Shown: positions 44,291 to 53,546, counted from the stretch's first letter. The stretch: 64,000 bases of DNA from Tsuneonella flava (GCF_002870965.1 NZ_PHSO01000005.1:372001-436000); one strand, 5' to 3'. Program-made: numbers and translations. The notes: generated by a model not told the origin, from the sequence alone.

Positions 44291-46138
44291 ATGGAACAAC
44301 AGGCACTCGTAATCGCGCTTGTCGGCGTGCTGGGCATTGGCGCGCAATGGATTGCGTGGCGGACTGGCTGGCCAGCAATCGTACTGATGTTGGTGGCCGG
44401 ATTTCTCGCCGGTCCGATCCTCAACCTGTTCGATCCAGAGGCTGCGTTTGGCCCGATGTTGGGGCCGATGATCTCGATCGGGGTCGCGTTGATCCTGTTC
44501 GAAGGAGGCCTTAGTCTGGATTTGCGCGAACTGCGCCATGCAGGCGACGGGGTCTGGCGACTGTTTCTGTTCGGCATCCCACTGGGCTGGTTTTTCGGCG
44601 CCTGGGGGCTGCACTTTGCAGGGCTGGTATGGCCTGTCGCCGTGCTGTTCGCGGGCATTCTGGTCGTCACCGGGCCGACGGTGGTTATGCCGCTGCTCCG
44701 GCAGGCAAGCGTGCAGCCGCGCCCCGCCGCGATTCTGAAATGGGAAGCAATCGTCAACGACCCCGCCGGTGCGCTATGCGCTGTGGCGGCTTACGAATAC
44801 TTCCGCCTGTCCGCCAATGGAGCGACCCTTTTCGAAGTTGTCCCGCCGATGATCGTGGCGGCTGTGCTGGCTGCTGCGCTCGGATATGCGGCGGCATGGG
44901 TAATTGCTTACCTGTTCCCCAGAGGGATGGTGCCTGAATACCTGAAAGTCCCGGTGCTGCTGACAATGGTGATCGCAGTATTCGTGGCAGCCAATCTTAT
45001 AGAGCATGAAGCGGGCTTGGTATCTGTCACGGTCATGGGCGTGGCGCTGGCGAACATGAATGTGCAGTCTTTGCGCTCAATTCACCCGTTCAAACAAAAT
45101 ATCGCTGTTTTGCTGGTGTCCGGCATATTCATTTTGCTGTCGGCTTCGCTCAATTTCGAAGAGCTGCGCTATCTCGAATGGCGGATCGGTTTGTTCCTGC
45201 TGGGTCTGTTGTTCATCATCCGCCCGGCGACTGTCCTGATCGCCCTGCTCGGTAGTTCGGTTCCGTGGCGCGAGCGGCTATTTCTGGCGTGGATTGCGCC
45301 GCGTGGGATCGTTCTGGTCGCGATCAGCGGGTTGTTCGCCCTGCGCCTTGCGGATCTTGGTTATGCCGATGGGAATATCCTGATCGGCCTGAGCTTTGCT
45401 GTGGTGGTGGCGACAATTGTCTCAAGCGGATTCACGGTGAACCTTGTGGCGCGCTTGCTGGGCGTGAAGGGCACTACCCGGCCGGGGCTGCTGATCGTGG
45501 GGGCAACGCCGTGGACCATTGCTCTGGCAAGACAGATGAACGAGCTGAAGACGCCGGTCATGATCGTCGATTCCAGCTGGCAGCGACTTGCGCCGGTGCG
45601 GCAACAGGGTTTGCCCTTTTATCATGGCGAAATCCTCAACGAAGCGACCGAACATAATCTCGACCTCACACCGTTTCAGGTGCTCGTCGCAGCTACGGAA
45701 AATGAAGCGTACAATGCGCTCGTCTGTAATGAATTTGCCTACGAGATCGGTCGCGATGCGGTCTATCAACTGGGCGAAGCGAGCGAGAATGACGATTATC
45801 GTGCCTTACCTGAATCCCTGCGTGGGCGCGCGCTGTTCCAGTCCGGTTTCGGAGTGGAAGATGTAGGCCAGCTCAAACGGGAAGGCTGGGTGTTCCGTCG
45901 CACTCGCCTGTCCGATCAGTTCGATTTCAACGATGCACAGCAGAAGCTGCCCGAAGCGAATCAGATGTTGTTGTTGTTGAGGCCAGATGGGACAATGCGG
46001 TTCTTCAGCCACGCGGTGCAACCGCAACCGCGTGCAGGCGACACGATCATCTCATTCTCGCCCCCACAGCCGAAGACGCCCGAAGAGGTGGCGGCAAAAA
46101 AAGCAGCAAAACGTGGCGGCAAGGCACAGACGGCTTAA
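44291..46138 (+). CDS. CPA1-type cation:proton antiporter with TrkA-like C-terminus
   Basis: A 615-residue protein. The first 390 residues form a sodium/hydrogen exchanger domain with about 12 helices (QQALVIALVGVLGIGAQWIA; GPILNLFDPEAAFGPMLGPM; KWEAIVNDPAGALCAVAAYE, the conserved ND-containing helix). A TrkA-N-like Rossmann domain follows (LLIVGATPWTIALARQMNEL) and then a further C-terminal part to KKAAKRGGKAQTA. It probably exchanges sodium or potassium for protons, with nucleotide control through the TrkA part. ATG at 44291 has GGGGGA six bases upstream. Sixteen bases separate it from the OmpA lipoprotein gene, likely one transcript. Confidence 0.9.
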   Translation: MEQQALVIALVGVLGIGAQWIAWRTGWPAIVLMLVAGFLAGPILNLFDPEAAFGPMLGPMISIGVALILFEGGLSLDLRELRHAGDGVWRLFLFGIPLGWFFGAWGLHFAGLVWPVAVLFAGILVVTGPTVVMPLLRQASVQPRPAAILKWEAIVNDPAGALCAVAAYEYFRLSANGATLFEVVPPMIVAAVLAAALGYAAAWVIAYLFPRGMVPEYLKVPVLLTMVIAVFVAANLIEHEAGLVSVTVMGVALANMNVQSLRSIHPFKQNIAVLLVSGIFILLSASLNFEELRYLEWRIGLFLLGLLFIIRPATVLIALLGSSVPWRERLFLAWIAPRGIVLVAISGLFALRLADLGYADGNILIGLSFAVVVATIVSSGFTVNLVARLLGVKGTTRPGLLIVGATPWTIALARQMNELKTPVMIVDSSWQRLAPVRQQGLPFYHGEILNEATEHNLDLTPFQVLVAATENEAYNALVCNEFAYEIGRDAVYQLGEASENDDYRALPESLRGRALFQSGFGVEDVGQLKREGWVFRRTRLSDQFDFNDAQQKLPEANQMLLLLRPDGTMRFFSHAVQPQPRAGDTIISFSPPQPKTPEEVAAKKAAKRGGKAQTA

Positions 46139-46154
46139 GATACAGGAGAGGACA

Positions 46155-46802
46155 ATGATCGATCTGATCAAAGCGGCGAAAGCAATGGCGATATGCAGTG
46201 GAACGGCATTGATCCTGTCGGCGTGCCATCGCGGCGACCCTTCCGATGAAGCGACCGATACGGCAAGCGCAGCAACCGATGTCGCGCCCACTCCATCCGA
46301 TGCAGCCAGCGAAGGGGGCGAAAAAATTTCCATCTTTCGGCCTGATGTCGAAATTGCACGCGAGCCCAAGCCGATGGCACCGCTTTCTATGCGGATCGGT
46401 TTCGATGACGGGGGCAGCGAGCTTTCGGATGCGGCGCGCAACGTTCTTCTTGAAGTGCTTGATTCGCCGCAGATGAAGGCGGGCGGCGCGATCGTTCTGG
46501 GCGGACATACCGATTCGGCAGGCACCGACGCAGCCAACCTTCGCGCCAGTCGCAAGCGAGCCGAAACGGTTCGCGACTGGCTGATCGAACACGGGGTCGC
46601 GGAAAAGAGGGTTACCGTGATTGCCTTTGGAGAACAGAATCCAGTCGCACCTAACGCCAAAGCCGACGGTACACCGGATGAAGATGCGCGCGCCCGTAAC
46701 CGCCGGGTCGATATCACCATTGCAGTCCCGCCTGGAACGCCGGAAGCAGCCAAGACAGGTGCCGCGGAAACACTGGTGGACGAATTGACGACCATGCGCT
46801 GA
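46155..46802 (+). CDS. OmpA family lipoprotein
   Basis: A 215-residue lipoprotein with signal MIDLIKAAKAMAICSGTALI and lipobox LSAC. A disordered Ala/Asp/Ser-rich linker precedes an OmpA C-terminal domain: VLGGHTDSAGTDAANLRASR, KRAETVRDWLIEHGV and DARARNRRVDITIAV, covering the peptidoglycan-binding TD...NxxLSxxRA-type pattern. It likely tethers outer membrane to cell wall. AGGAG (46145-46149) precedes the ATG at 46155. The upstream frame to 45987 overlaps the antiporter and is discarded. Confidence 0.9.
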   Translation: MIDLIKAAKAMAICSGTALILSACHRGDPSDEATDTASAATDVAPTPSDAASEGGEKISIFRPDVEIAREPKPMAPLSMRIGFDDGGSELSDAARNVLLEVLDSPQMKAGGAIVLGGHTDSAGTDAANLRASRKRAETVRDWLIEHGVAEKRVTVIAFGEQNPVAPNAKADGTPDEDARARNRRVDITIAVPPGTPEAAKTGAAETLVDELTTMR

Positions 46803-46886
46803 GGTATTTCCGGGTTGAAATCGACGGCGAGTGAAAGCTGGGCGTTGACGAAACCGCTATCCTCGTGGCAAGCGCCTGAGGCCTGA

Positions 46887-46960
46887 GCGGGTATAGCATA
46901 GTGGTAATGCTCCAGCCTTCCAAGCTGGCTAGAGGGGTTCGATTCCCCTTACCCGCTCCA
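46887..46960 (+). tRNA. tRNA-Gly (anticodon TCC)
   Basis: A 74-base tRNA. GCGGGTA (46887-46893) pairs with TACCCGC (46950-46956), followed by T and CCA. The anticodon arm CCAGC-CTTCCAA-GCTGG has anticodon TCC, which reads GGA/GGG. D and T arms are intact (GCATAGTGGTAATGC; AGGGGTTCGATTCCCCT). Eight bases downstream begins the cobU remnant on the other strand. Confidence 0.97.
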
Positions 46961-46968
46961 ACATCACT

Positions 46969-47262
46969 TCATTTCACTTTCATCGGCAGTTCTGCGACCA
47001 CGCGCTGCACTTCGTTGGCGACTGCTGCGATCAGTTGGTTGGTCTGTTCGGCTTCACCGCGAAATTGGCGCGCCAGCGGATTGTCCGGCGCGATGCCTAT
47101 GCCAACTTCGTTCGGCACCAGAATCGAAGTTTCGCGGAAACGACGAATGGCGTGTCGCATGTCTTCGGCCGCGCCGGTGACCTCCTCCTCGGCAATGGTG
47201 ACCTCCTCCTCGGCAATTATGCGGTGGGAGATCCGCAAAGTCAGGCAATCGACCAGTGTCAC
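46969..47262 (-). pseudogene. C-terminal remnant of cobU/cobP (adenosylcobinamide kinase/guanylyltransferase)
   Basis: On the minus strand the frame reads VTLVDCLTLRISHRIIAEEE, then a tandem seven-residue duplication, GAAEDMRHAIRRFRETSILV, PNEVGIGIAPDNPLARQFRG, and EAEQTNQLIAAVANEVQRVV to its stop. This matches the C-terminal half of CobU (LVDCLTLW, VxNEVGxGIVP, LARxFRD, NQxxA). The N-terminal kinase half with the Walker A loop GGxRSGKS is missing: the frame continues upstream to 47424 but without CobU similarity. In the core the usual LW and SN residues are RI and SH. It sits between tRNA-Gly and bioD. I read it as a decayed gene; a short expressed protein is possible. Confidence 0.75.
47176..47217. 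repeat. 21-base perfect tandem duplication inside the cobU remnant
   Basis: GGTGACCTCCTCCTCGGCAA plus T occurs twice head to tail (47176-47196 and 47197-47217). It is a multiple of three and gives the duplicated peptide IAEEEVT in the minus-strand frame. A fresh duplication of this kind fits relaxed selection. Confidence 0.9.
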
Positions 47263-47466
47263 ACTGTGAGACTGGCCGAAAGGAACAGCCCTGGATCGGG
47301 CCCGCATGGATCGGAGAACCCCACCATGTTCGCTATCGTGCCCGGTGGGCATTTGCGCGGGGTGCGATGGTTTCTGCAATATCCCTCGGAAATCAGGCCG
47401 TTTGCAGATGGAGCAGGGGGTCACTACACGGCTGTGCGATTGCCATCATTCGTGAAGAGAACGCCA

Positions 47467-48090
47467 ATGCACCGCGTGATAGTTGTGACCGGAACCGATA
47501 CCGATGTGGGCAAGACGGTATTCGCGGCGGGCCTCGCTGCTGCGATTGGCGCGCATTACTGGAAACCGGTGCAGGCCGGGCTGGAAGACGGGACCGACAC
47601 AGCTACTGCCAGCAAGCTGGGCGTTCCGGCAGAACGGATCGTGCCAGAGGCTTATCGGCTGGCCACGCCGTGTTCTCCCCATCGCGCGGCGGAAATCGAC
47701 GGCGTGCAGATCGACCTGATGCGGCTGGCCTTGCCCGACATGGAAGGGACGCTGGTGGTGGAAGGGGCGGGCGGCGCGCTGGTCCCGGTGACCCGGGAAA
47801 TCCTCTATGCAGATGTGTTCGCCCGCTGGGGGCAGCCGACAATCGTAGTTGCCCGTACCGGGCTGGGCACGATCAACCACAGCTTGCTGACGATAGAGGC
47901 CCTACGCGCGCGGGGTGTGCCGATTCTTGGCATCGCCTTCGTTGGCCCGGCGGAAGACGACAGCGAAGCGACGATCTGCGAGATAGCCAATGTGCCGCGG
48001 CTTGGCCGTCTGCCACATCTGGCATCGCTCGATCCCGACAGCTTGCAAGCGGCGATCCTTAGTGGCTTCGACATGGAGTTTTTCCGATGA
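47467..48090 (+). CDS. bioD: Dethiobiotin synthase
   Basis: A 207-residue ATP-dependent carboxylase closing the ureido ring of dethiobiotin from DAPA. The Walker-type loop GTDTDVGKTVF near residues 9-19 and EGAGGALVPV near 99-108 are diagnostic, with KPVQAGLEDGTDT carrying the substrate-binding lysine. The ATG at 47467 is chosen; an upstream frame to 47035 overlaps the cobU remnant. It overlaps bioA by four bases (ATGA). No bioF or bioB lies nearby; the operon is only bioDA. Confidence 0.95.
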   Translation: MHRVIVVTGTDTDVGKTVFAAGLAAAIGAHYWKPVQAGLEDGTDTATASKLGVPAERIVPEAYRLATPCSPHRAAEIDGVQIDLMRLALPDMEGTLVVEGAGGALVPVTREILYADVFARWGQPTIVVARTGLGTINHSLLTIEALRARGVPILGIAFVGPAEDDSEATICEIANVPRLGRLPHLASLDPDSLQAAILSGFDMEFFR

Positions 48091-49340
48091 GCCAGTCACC
48101 GGTCTGGCATCCATTCACGCAGCACGGCCTGCAGGATGCAATTCCCGAAGTCGTCGGGGCCGAAGGTGCGGTGTTGCACACGCGATCCGGCGCGCAGGTG
48201 ATCGATGCGATTTCATCGTGGTGGGTCACGACCCACGGCCATGCCCACCCGAAAATCGCCGCTGCCATTGCCGAACAGGCGCATAAGCTCGACCAGATCA
48301 TTTTCGCAGGTTGGACGCACGAACCGGCAGAGCGGCTGGCAGCGGGCCTGTGCGCGCGGATGCCTGCCAGTCTCACGCGGGTGTTCTTTTCCGACTCGGG
48401 ATCGACCAGCGTCGAAGTGGCGCTGAAAATGGCGCTGGGTTACTGGCTCCATCGTGGGGAGGATCGCCATCGGATTGCTGTGATGGATCATGGCTATCAC
48501 GGCGATACCATTGGCACGATGTCGGTCGGCGCGCGCGGTGCATTCAATCGGGCGTATGAACCGCTGCTGTTCGATGTCACGTCGATTCCCTTTCCTGCTG
48601 CGGGGCAAGAACAGGCGACGTTCGATGCGCTGGAACGGGTTTGCCGCGAAGGGGCGGCGGCATTTATTGTCGAACCGCTGGTGCTGGGCGCGGGGGGGAT
48701 GTTGTTCTACCGGGCCGATACACTCGCTGAAATGCACCGCATCTGCCAGCGGCATGGCACGCTGTTTATCGCGGACGAAGTGATGACCGGGTGGGGCCGG
48801 ACCGGCACATTGCTGGCCTGCGAACAGGCGGGTATCGCGCCCGATATCCTGTGCCTGTCGAAAGGGATTACCGGGGGCGCGATTCCGCTGGCGGTGACGA
48901 TGGCGAGCGAACCGATTTTCGCTGCACACTACAGCACCGACCGCGCGCAGATGTTTTTCCACTCCTCAAGCTATACCGCCAATCCCATCGCTTGCGCTGC
49001 GGCGAACGCCAATCTGGCGATCTGGGACGAAGAACCGGTGATGGAGCGGATCTCTATCCTTGGCGAGAGGCAAGAGGCGCATCTGCGCCAGATTGCCGCG
49101 CATCCGCTGGTCCGCGATCCGCGCAGGCTGGGCACGATTGCAGCGTTCGATGTGGGGGATGCGGAAGGATATCTCTCCGACCTTGCGCCGAGGATGCTGG
49201 CGATGTTCCGCGAACGCAATGTCCTGCTGCGCCCGCTGGGCAACACGGTCTATGTCATGCCGCCATACTGCATCACCGACGATGAGCTGGGCACGGTTTA
49301 CGATGCGATCGGCGATGTGCTGGATTGCATTGGATCCTGA
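48087..49340 (+). CDS. bioA: Adenosylmethionine-8-amino-7-oxononanoate transaminase
   Basis: A 417-residue PLP aminotransferase making DAPA from KAPA, the step before BioD. It has WHPFTQHGLQ, SSWWVTTHGHAHPKI, the region FSDSGSTSVEVALKMAL, FIADEVMTGWGRTGTL with the cofactor aspartate, and the lysine loop CLSKGITGGAIPLAVT. It begins inside the bioD end (ATGA). The gene stops two bases before the end of the convergent HerA-like gene. Confidence 0.97.
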   Translation: MSQSPVWHPFTQHGLQDAIPEVVGAEGAVLHTRSGAQVIDAISSWWVTTHGHAHPKIAAAIAEQAHKLDQIIFAGWTHEPAERLAAGLCARMPASLTRVFFSDSGSTSVEVALKMALGYWLHRGEDRHRIAVMDHGYHGDTIGTMSVGARGAFNRAYEPLLFDVTSIPFPAAGQEQATFDALERVCREGAAAFIVEPLVLGAGGMLFYRADTLAEMHRICQRHGTLFIADEVMTGWGRTGTLLACEQAGIAPDILCLSKGITGGAIPLAVTMASEPIFAAHYSTDRAQMFFHSSSYTANPIACAAANANLAIWDEEPVMERISILGERQEAHLRQIAAHPLVRDPRRLGTIAAFDVGDAEGYLSDLAPRMLAMFRERNVLLRPLGNTVYVMPPYCITDDELGTVYDAIGDVLDCIGS

Positions 49341-49342
49341 GC

Positions 49343-50815
49343 CTAGGCCTCCAGCGGTTCGGTCGATGTGCCCAGTTCGGGGATGAAGACAGAACGGCGA
49401 CCGCTGAAATCGGTCCGCATCACGATGATACCCACGCGTTCGTAATGATCGAGCAGCCGCTTCAGGCGGCCCGGTGAACTGGTGCCATAGAGCCGCGCCA
49501 GTTCATCGTCGTCGGGGCAGGGCGCCCCTTCGCTGGCCGCCTTTGCAATTGCCAGAAACGGAGCCAGCAAGTCATCGGGCAGCACCCCCGCAATGCGGAG
49601 AATATCGGGCCAGGGTTCGCTGGCCGGGTCGGTGACGCCCGCCACTGCCATCGCAAACCGGCGCTGAAACACTGTCATATCCACGCGGCCAGCGGTCAGA
49701 CGCTGCATACGACAGCGCACCGTGAAGTCCTGAAACAGCTTGGCCGGTGGCTGGAAGGTGCAGTCTTCTTCCGCCGCCAGATCGCGCAGAATCTGCGCCA
49801 GCGCCGCATCCACATCTTCCTGAGAGCGCGATTCAACAGCTGGCGCATCGGCGGCGGGTTCGGGCAGCTTGAGCGAGGTGGCGGCAATCTCGCCAATCAG
49901 CGCGTCGGTATCCGGCTTGGGCGGGGCGGGGGCCGGTTCTGGCGCAGCCGCAGGTTCCTCGTGCAGATCTTCGTGGAGCAAGGCGTGGAGTTCGTCGGGC
50001 GAAGCGGTCGGCGGGGGCGCCAGATCCTGCACCACAGAGCGTCCGCCAGTTTTCACTGAGCCAATCCGCACCGACACCGGCCTGCGGCTGATCGCCGGGC
50101 CCAGCCCCAGGAACTGACCCCGCGCCAGATCGCGGATCTGTTCGGCCTGTCGCCGTTCCATGCCCAGCAGATCGGCAGCACGCGCCATATCGATATCGAG
50201 GAAAGTACGCCCCATCAGGAAGTTCGATGCTTCCGCCGCGACATTCTTTGCCAGCTTGGCCAGTCGCTGGGTTGCGACGATCCCGGCCAGTCCGCGTTTG
50301 CGCCCCCGGCACATCAGGTTGGTCATTGCGGCCAGACTCAGCCGACGGGCTTCGTCGCTCACTTCGCCGCCAGCGGCAGGGGCGAACATCTGCGCTTCGT
50401 CGACCACCACCAGAGCGGGGAACCACTGTTCGCGCGGGGCATCGAACAGGCTGGATAGGAACAGCGCGGCACAGCGCATCTGCGCCTCGATCTCCAGTTC
50501 GTCGAGCGCGAGAACCACCGATGCACGATGTTCGCGGATGCGCGCGGCGAGCCGGGTCAGTTCGGCTGCCGAATAGGCGGAGCCATCGACCACGATATGT
50601 CCGAACGGTTCCGCCAGAGAGACGAAGTCCCCTTCGGGGTCGATCACGATCTGCTGTACGATCGATGCGCTTTCTTCGAGAATGCGGCGCAGCAGGTGCG
50701 ATTTGCCCGACCCGCTGTTGCCCTGCACCAGCAGGCGAGTGGCCAGCAGTTCCTCTATATCGATCATCACCGGCCGTTCCGCCTGATCGACGCCAATTCG
50801 AATGGGTGCACTCAC
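49343..50815 (-). CDS. HerA-like DUF87 ATPase
   Basis: A 490-residue ATPase of the HerA/FtsK superfamily. Walker A is in LVQGNSGSGKSHLLRRILEE near 26-45, Walker B in FPALVVVDEAQMFAPAAGGE near 131-150, with a sensor region GIVATQRLAKLAKNVAAEAS. After an acidic Pro/Ala-rich linker (EEPAAAPEPAPAPPKP) comes a C-terminal part with LARLYGTSSPGRLKRLLDHY and ERVGIIVMRTDFSGRRSVFI, a likely winged helix. There is no NurA nuclease partner next to it. The GTG start (50815) is the first in a region of real homology; the longer upstream reading overlaps the M28 gene. Probable DNA-related motor of unknown role. Confidence 0.85.
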   Translation of the reverse strand: MSAPIRIGVDQAERPVMIDIEELLATRLLVQGNSGSGKSHLLRRILEESASIVQQIVIDPEGDFVSLAEPFGHIVVDGSAYSAAELTRLAARIREHRASVVLALDELEIEAQMRCAALFLSSLFDAPREQWFPALVVVDEAQMFAPAAGGEVSDEARRLSLAAMTNLMCRGRKRGLAGIVATQRLAKLAKNVAAEASNFLMGRTFLDIDMARAADLLGMERRQAEQIRDLARGQFLGLGPAISRRPVSVRIGSVKTGGRSVVQDLAPPPTASPDELHALLHEDLHEEPAAAPEPAPAPPKPDTDALIGEIAATSLKLPEPAADAPAVESRSQEDVDAALAQILRDLAAEEDCTFQPPAKLFQDFTVRCRMQRLTAGRVDMTVFQRRFAMAVAGVTDPASEPWPDILRIAGVLPDDLLAPFLAIAKAASEGAPCPDDDELARLYGTSSPGRLKRLLDHYERVGIIVMRTDFSGRRSVFIPELGTSTEPLEA

Positions 50816-50983
50816 GCGGCCGGACTTGGCCCCCAAGGCGATTCGAGCCAAGGGTGATGCGGGTGTTTTCCAGAGCTTTGGCCCAAAGGGCGCGTATTCG
50901 GGCGCATTGCCTGCGCTTTGCAAGCGGCGGGAGGCAGGCCTATGACAATATGCAATCGCCAAAGTCGAACAGGGACGCCGATC

Positions 50984-52675
50984 ATGACACTTCGCCATTA
51001 TACCGCCGCAGCCATTGTCTCGCTTGCGCTCGTCGGATGCGCGACTGCGAACCCGCCCGTCGTTGCCGCTGCGCCGGCGCCGACTGTGCAAGATAGTGCG
51101 CCTCAGGCCGATCCGGCGCGCATGGATGCGATCATCAAGACATTGGCGTCCGACGAATACGAAGGGCGCGCGCCCGGTACGCCCGGCGAAACCAAAACCA
51201 TCGCTTATCTGGTGGAACAGTTCAGGAAACTGGGCCTCGAACCGGGCGCGCCGAACGGCGCATGGACCACCGAAGTGCCATTGCTTCACACCAAACTGGA
51301 TACCGGCGTGCCGCTGCAACTGGCGACCGGGCAGGGTGCGATGACGCTGCGTCAGGGGGAAGATGTCTATATCTCAACCCAGCGCAACGTGGACCGTGCG
51401 GTAGTGGACAATGCGCCGCTGGTTTTCGTCGGCTATGGCGTCACCGCTCCTGAGAAGGGGTGGGACGATTTCAAGGGAGCGGACCTCAAAGGCAAGATTG
51501 CGGTCTTCCTCGTCAACGATCCCGATTTCGGGCTGGCAGAGGGCGCGCCCAATGCCGGGCTGTTCGGTGGGCAGGCGATGACCTATTACGGTCGCTGGAC
51601 GTATAAGTTCGAGGAAGCCGTGCGTCAGGGTGCGATTGGCGCGCTGATCGTGCACGATACCCCGGCAGCGGGATATGGCTGGAATACGATCGTCAGCCCC
51701 GGCGGTGAAAACTACGATCTGGTTCAGGGGCCGGATGGCGAAGGCCGGTTGATGATTCAGGGCTGGCTGTCGAGCGATGCGGCGCAGCGGGTGTTCGCCG
51801 CTGCCGGGCTCGATCTGGCAAAACAGGCCGCCGCTGCGCGTAGCCGCAATTTCAAACCGGTTCCGCTGACAGGCGAAACCCTTTCCGCCAGTGTTCCAGT
51901 GACTAGCGAAACCGTGCAGAGCCACAATGTCATCGCTAAAATCACTGGCACGACCCGGCCTGATGAAACCATTTCATACGGCGCGCACTGGGATGCCTAC
52001 GGTATTGGCGCCACGCCCGATGCACGGGGTAAGAAAATCCGTGCGGGTGCGCTGGACGATGCATCGGGCATCGCGGCGATGATGGAAGTGGCGCGGATGT
52101 TCAAATCCGGCACTCCGCCGCAGCGCACGATCCTGTTCGGCATCTGGACCGCCGAAGAGCGCGGCTTGCTCGGCTCCGAACACTTCGTTGCATCCAACCT
52201 GTACCCTGCGGATAAAATGGTCGCGGATATTACGTTCGATACCCTGCAACCCAATGGCAAGGCGCGCGATTTCGTGCTGATCGGTAAGGGTCAATCGACG
52301 CTGGAAGATTATCTGGCGAAGGCGGCTGCGGCGCAAGGGCGGACGATTACCCCTGATGCCAAGCCAGAACGCGGCTTGTTTTATCGCGCCGACCATTTCA
52401 GCTTTGCTAAGCGCGGTGTGCCTTCGCTGATCGTGATGGCGCTGGGCGGCGGGGTCGATCTGGTGAACGGCGGTCGTGCGGCGGGGGACAAATGGGTGAG
52501 CGATTTCACTGCCAATTGTTATCATCAGCCGTGTGACGACTGGAAAGCGGACTGGGATCTGTCGGGCGCGGCGCAGGATGCCGATCTCGGCTATGCCATC
52601 GGGCGCGAACTGGCCGACAGCGATGCCTGGCCGAAGTGGAAGCCCGGTTCCGAATTCGCGGGCAAGCGCAAGTAA
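50984..52675 (+). CDS. M28 family metallopeptidase lipoprotein
   Basis: A 563-residue exported zinc peptidase. The signal MTLRHYTAAAIVSLALVGCA carries lipobox LVGC. A PA-type insert (VGYGVTAPEKGWDDFKGADL) splits the peptidase domain. Zinc ligands are seen in SYGAHWDAYG, GALDDASGIAAMMEVARMF, the catalytic EE in WTAEERGLLGSEHFV, DTLQPNGKA and YHQPCDDW. It is likely an aminopeptidase in the periplasm or outer-membrane face. The ATG at 50984 is preferred to 50918, as it starts the signal peptide. Convergent with panC behind a small hairpin. Confidence 0.93.
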   Translation: MTLRHYTAAAIVSLALVGCATANPPVVAAAPAPTVQDSAPQADPARMDAIIKTLASDEYEGRAPGTPGETKTIAYLVEQFRKLGLEPGAPNGAWTTEVPLLHTKLDTGVPLQLATGQGAMTLRQGEDVYISTQRNVDRAVVDNAPLVFVGYGVTAPEKGWDDFKGADLKGKIAVFLVNDPDFGLAEGAPNAGLFGGQAMTYYGRWTYKFEEAVRQGAIGALIVHDTPAAGYGWNTIVSPGGENYDLVQGPDGEGRLMIQGWLSSDAAQRVFAAAGLDLAKQAAAARSRNFKPVPLTGETLSASVPVTSETVQSHNVIAKITGTTRPDETISYGAHWDAYGIGATPDARGKKIRAGALDDASGIAAMMEVARMFKSGTPPQRTILFGIWTAEERGLLGSEHFVASNLYPADKMVADITFDTLQPNGKARDFVLIGKGQSTLEDYLAKAAAAQGRTITPDAKPERGLFYRADHFSFAKRGVPSLIVMALGGGVDLVNGGRAAGDKWVSDFTANCYHQPCDDWKADWDLSGAAQDADLGYAIGRELADSDAWPKWKPGSEFAGKRK

Positions 52676-52689
52676 CCGGGCTGCCGGTT
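52674..52689. terminator. Small hairpin between convergent M28 peptidase and panC
   Basis: AACCGG (52674-52679), loop GCTG, then CCGGTT (52684-52689) forms a perfect 6-bp stem starting within the M28 stop codon and ending before the panC stop. No T-run on either side, so its strength is doubtful. Confidence 0.3.
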
Positions 52690-52694
52690 CCGCT

Positions 52695-53546
52695 TCACAC
52701 CGCCATATTGTCGATCAGACGGGTGCCGCCGATCCGCGCGGCGACCAGCAGGCGCGCCGGTGCCCCGCTGAGACTGTCGAGCGGGACGAGCGACGCGGCA
52801 TCGGCCAGTGTGGCATAATCGACCGACGCGAACCCGGCCTGCAACAGATGCGCTTCCAGGGCGGCGAGGGTAGGCGCGACCGCGCTGCCGCTGTGGAGCG
52901 CAGCGATGGCATCGCGCATCGCCTGCGGCAATTCCGCCGCCTGCTGCCGCTGCTCGGGCGACAGGTACTGATTGCGGCTGGACAGGGCCAGTCCGTCCGC
53001 CTCGCGCACGGTCGGCACCCCGTGGATCGCGGAAACATGCGGGCGCACCAGATCGAGATCGGCTGCCATCCGGCGGATAACTGCGAGCTGCTGCCAGTCT
53101 TTCTCCCCGAACAGCGCGAGGTCGGGGCGCACCTGATTGAACAACTTGCAAACGACCGTGGCCACGCCGTCGAAATGGCCCGGTCGCGCTGCGCCGCATA
53201 GTCCTTCGCTCACGCCCGATACCGACACGTTCGTGGCATATCCATCGGGATACATCTCGGTTACAGTCGGCGCCCACAGCAGCGCGACCCCTTCTTTTTC
53301 CAGCAGAGCGGAATCTTCTTCCATGCGCCGGGGATAGGCATCGAGATCTTCGTTCGGACCGAACTGCGTGGGATTGACGAAAATCGATACAGCCACTGAA
53401 TCCGCTCGCGATTTCGCCTCGCGCACCAATGTCAGATGCCCTTCGTGCAGCGCGCCCATTGTTGGCACCAGCGCCAGTGTGCGCCCCTCTGCGCGCAGGG
53501 CATCGACGGTTGTTCTCAACATCTCGCGCGTGGTCACGGTTTGCAT
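52695..53546 (-). CDS. panC: Pantothenate synthetase
   Basis: A 283-residue ligase joining pantoate and beta-alanine with ATP. It carries VPTMGALHEGHLTLVREAKS (HIGH-like motif HEGH) near 28-47, VSIFVNPTQFGPNEDLDAYP, GEKDWQQLAVIRRMAADLDL, and the KMSKS-like loop LALSSRNQYLSPEQ. The family length and end DNMAV-type fit. It is divergent from mipZ and convergent with the M28 gene. Other pan genes are not in the window. Confidence 0.97.
   Translation of the reverse strand: MQTVTTREMLRTTVDALRAEGRTLALVPTMGALHEGHLTLVREAKSRADSVAVSIFVNPTQFGPNEDLDAYPRRMEEDSALLEKEGVALLWAPTVTEMYPDGYATNVSVSGVSEGLCGAARPGHFDGVATVVCKLFNQVRPDLALFGEKDWQQLAVIRRMAADLDLVRPHVSAIHGVPTVREADGLALSSRNQYLSPEQRQQAAELPQAMRDAIAALHSGSAVAPTLAALEAHLLQAGFASVDYATLADAASLVPLDSLSGAPARLLVAARIGGTRLIDNMAV

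Noticed and set aside
47035-47466. N-terminal extension of bioD in the same frame
   Set aside because: The extra 144 residues run antisense over the cobU remnant and show no similarity; BioD proper begins at 47467.
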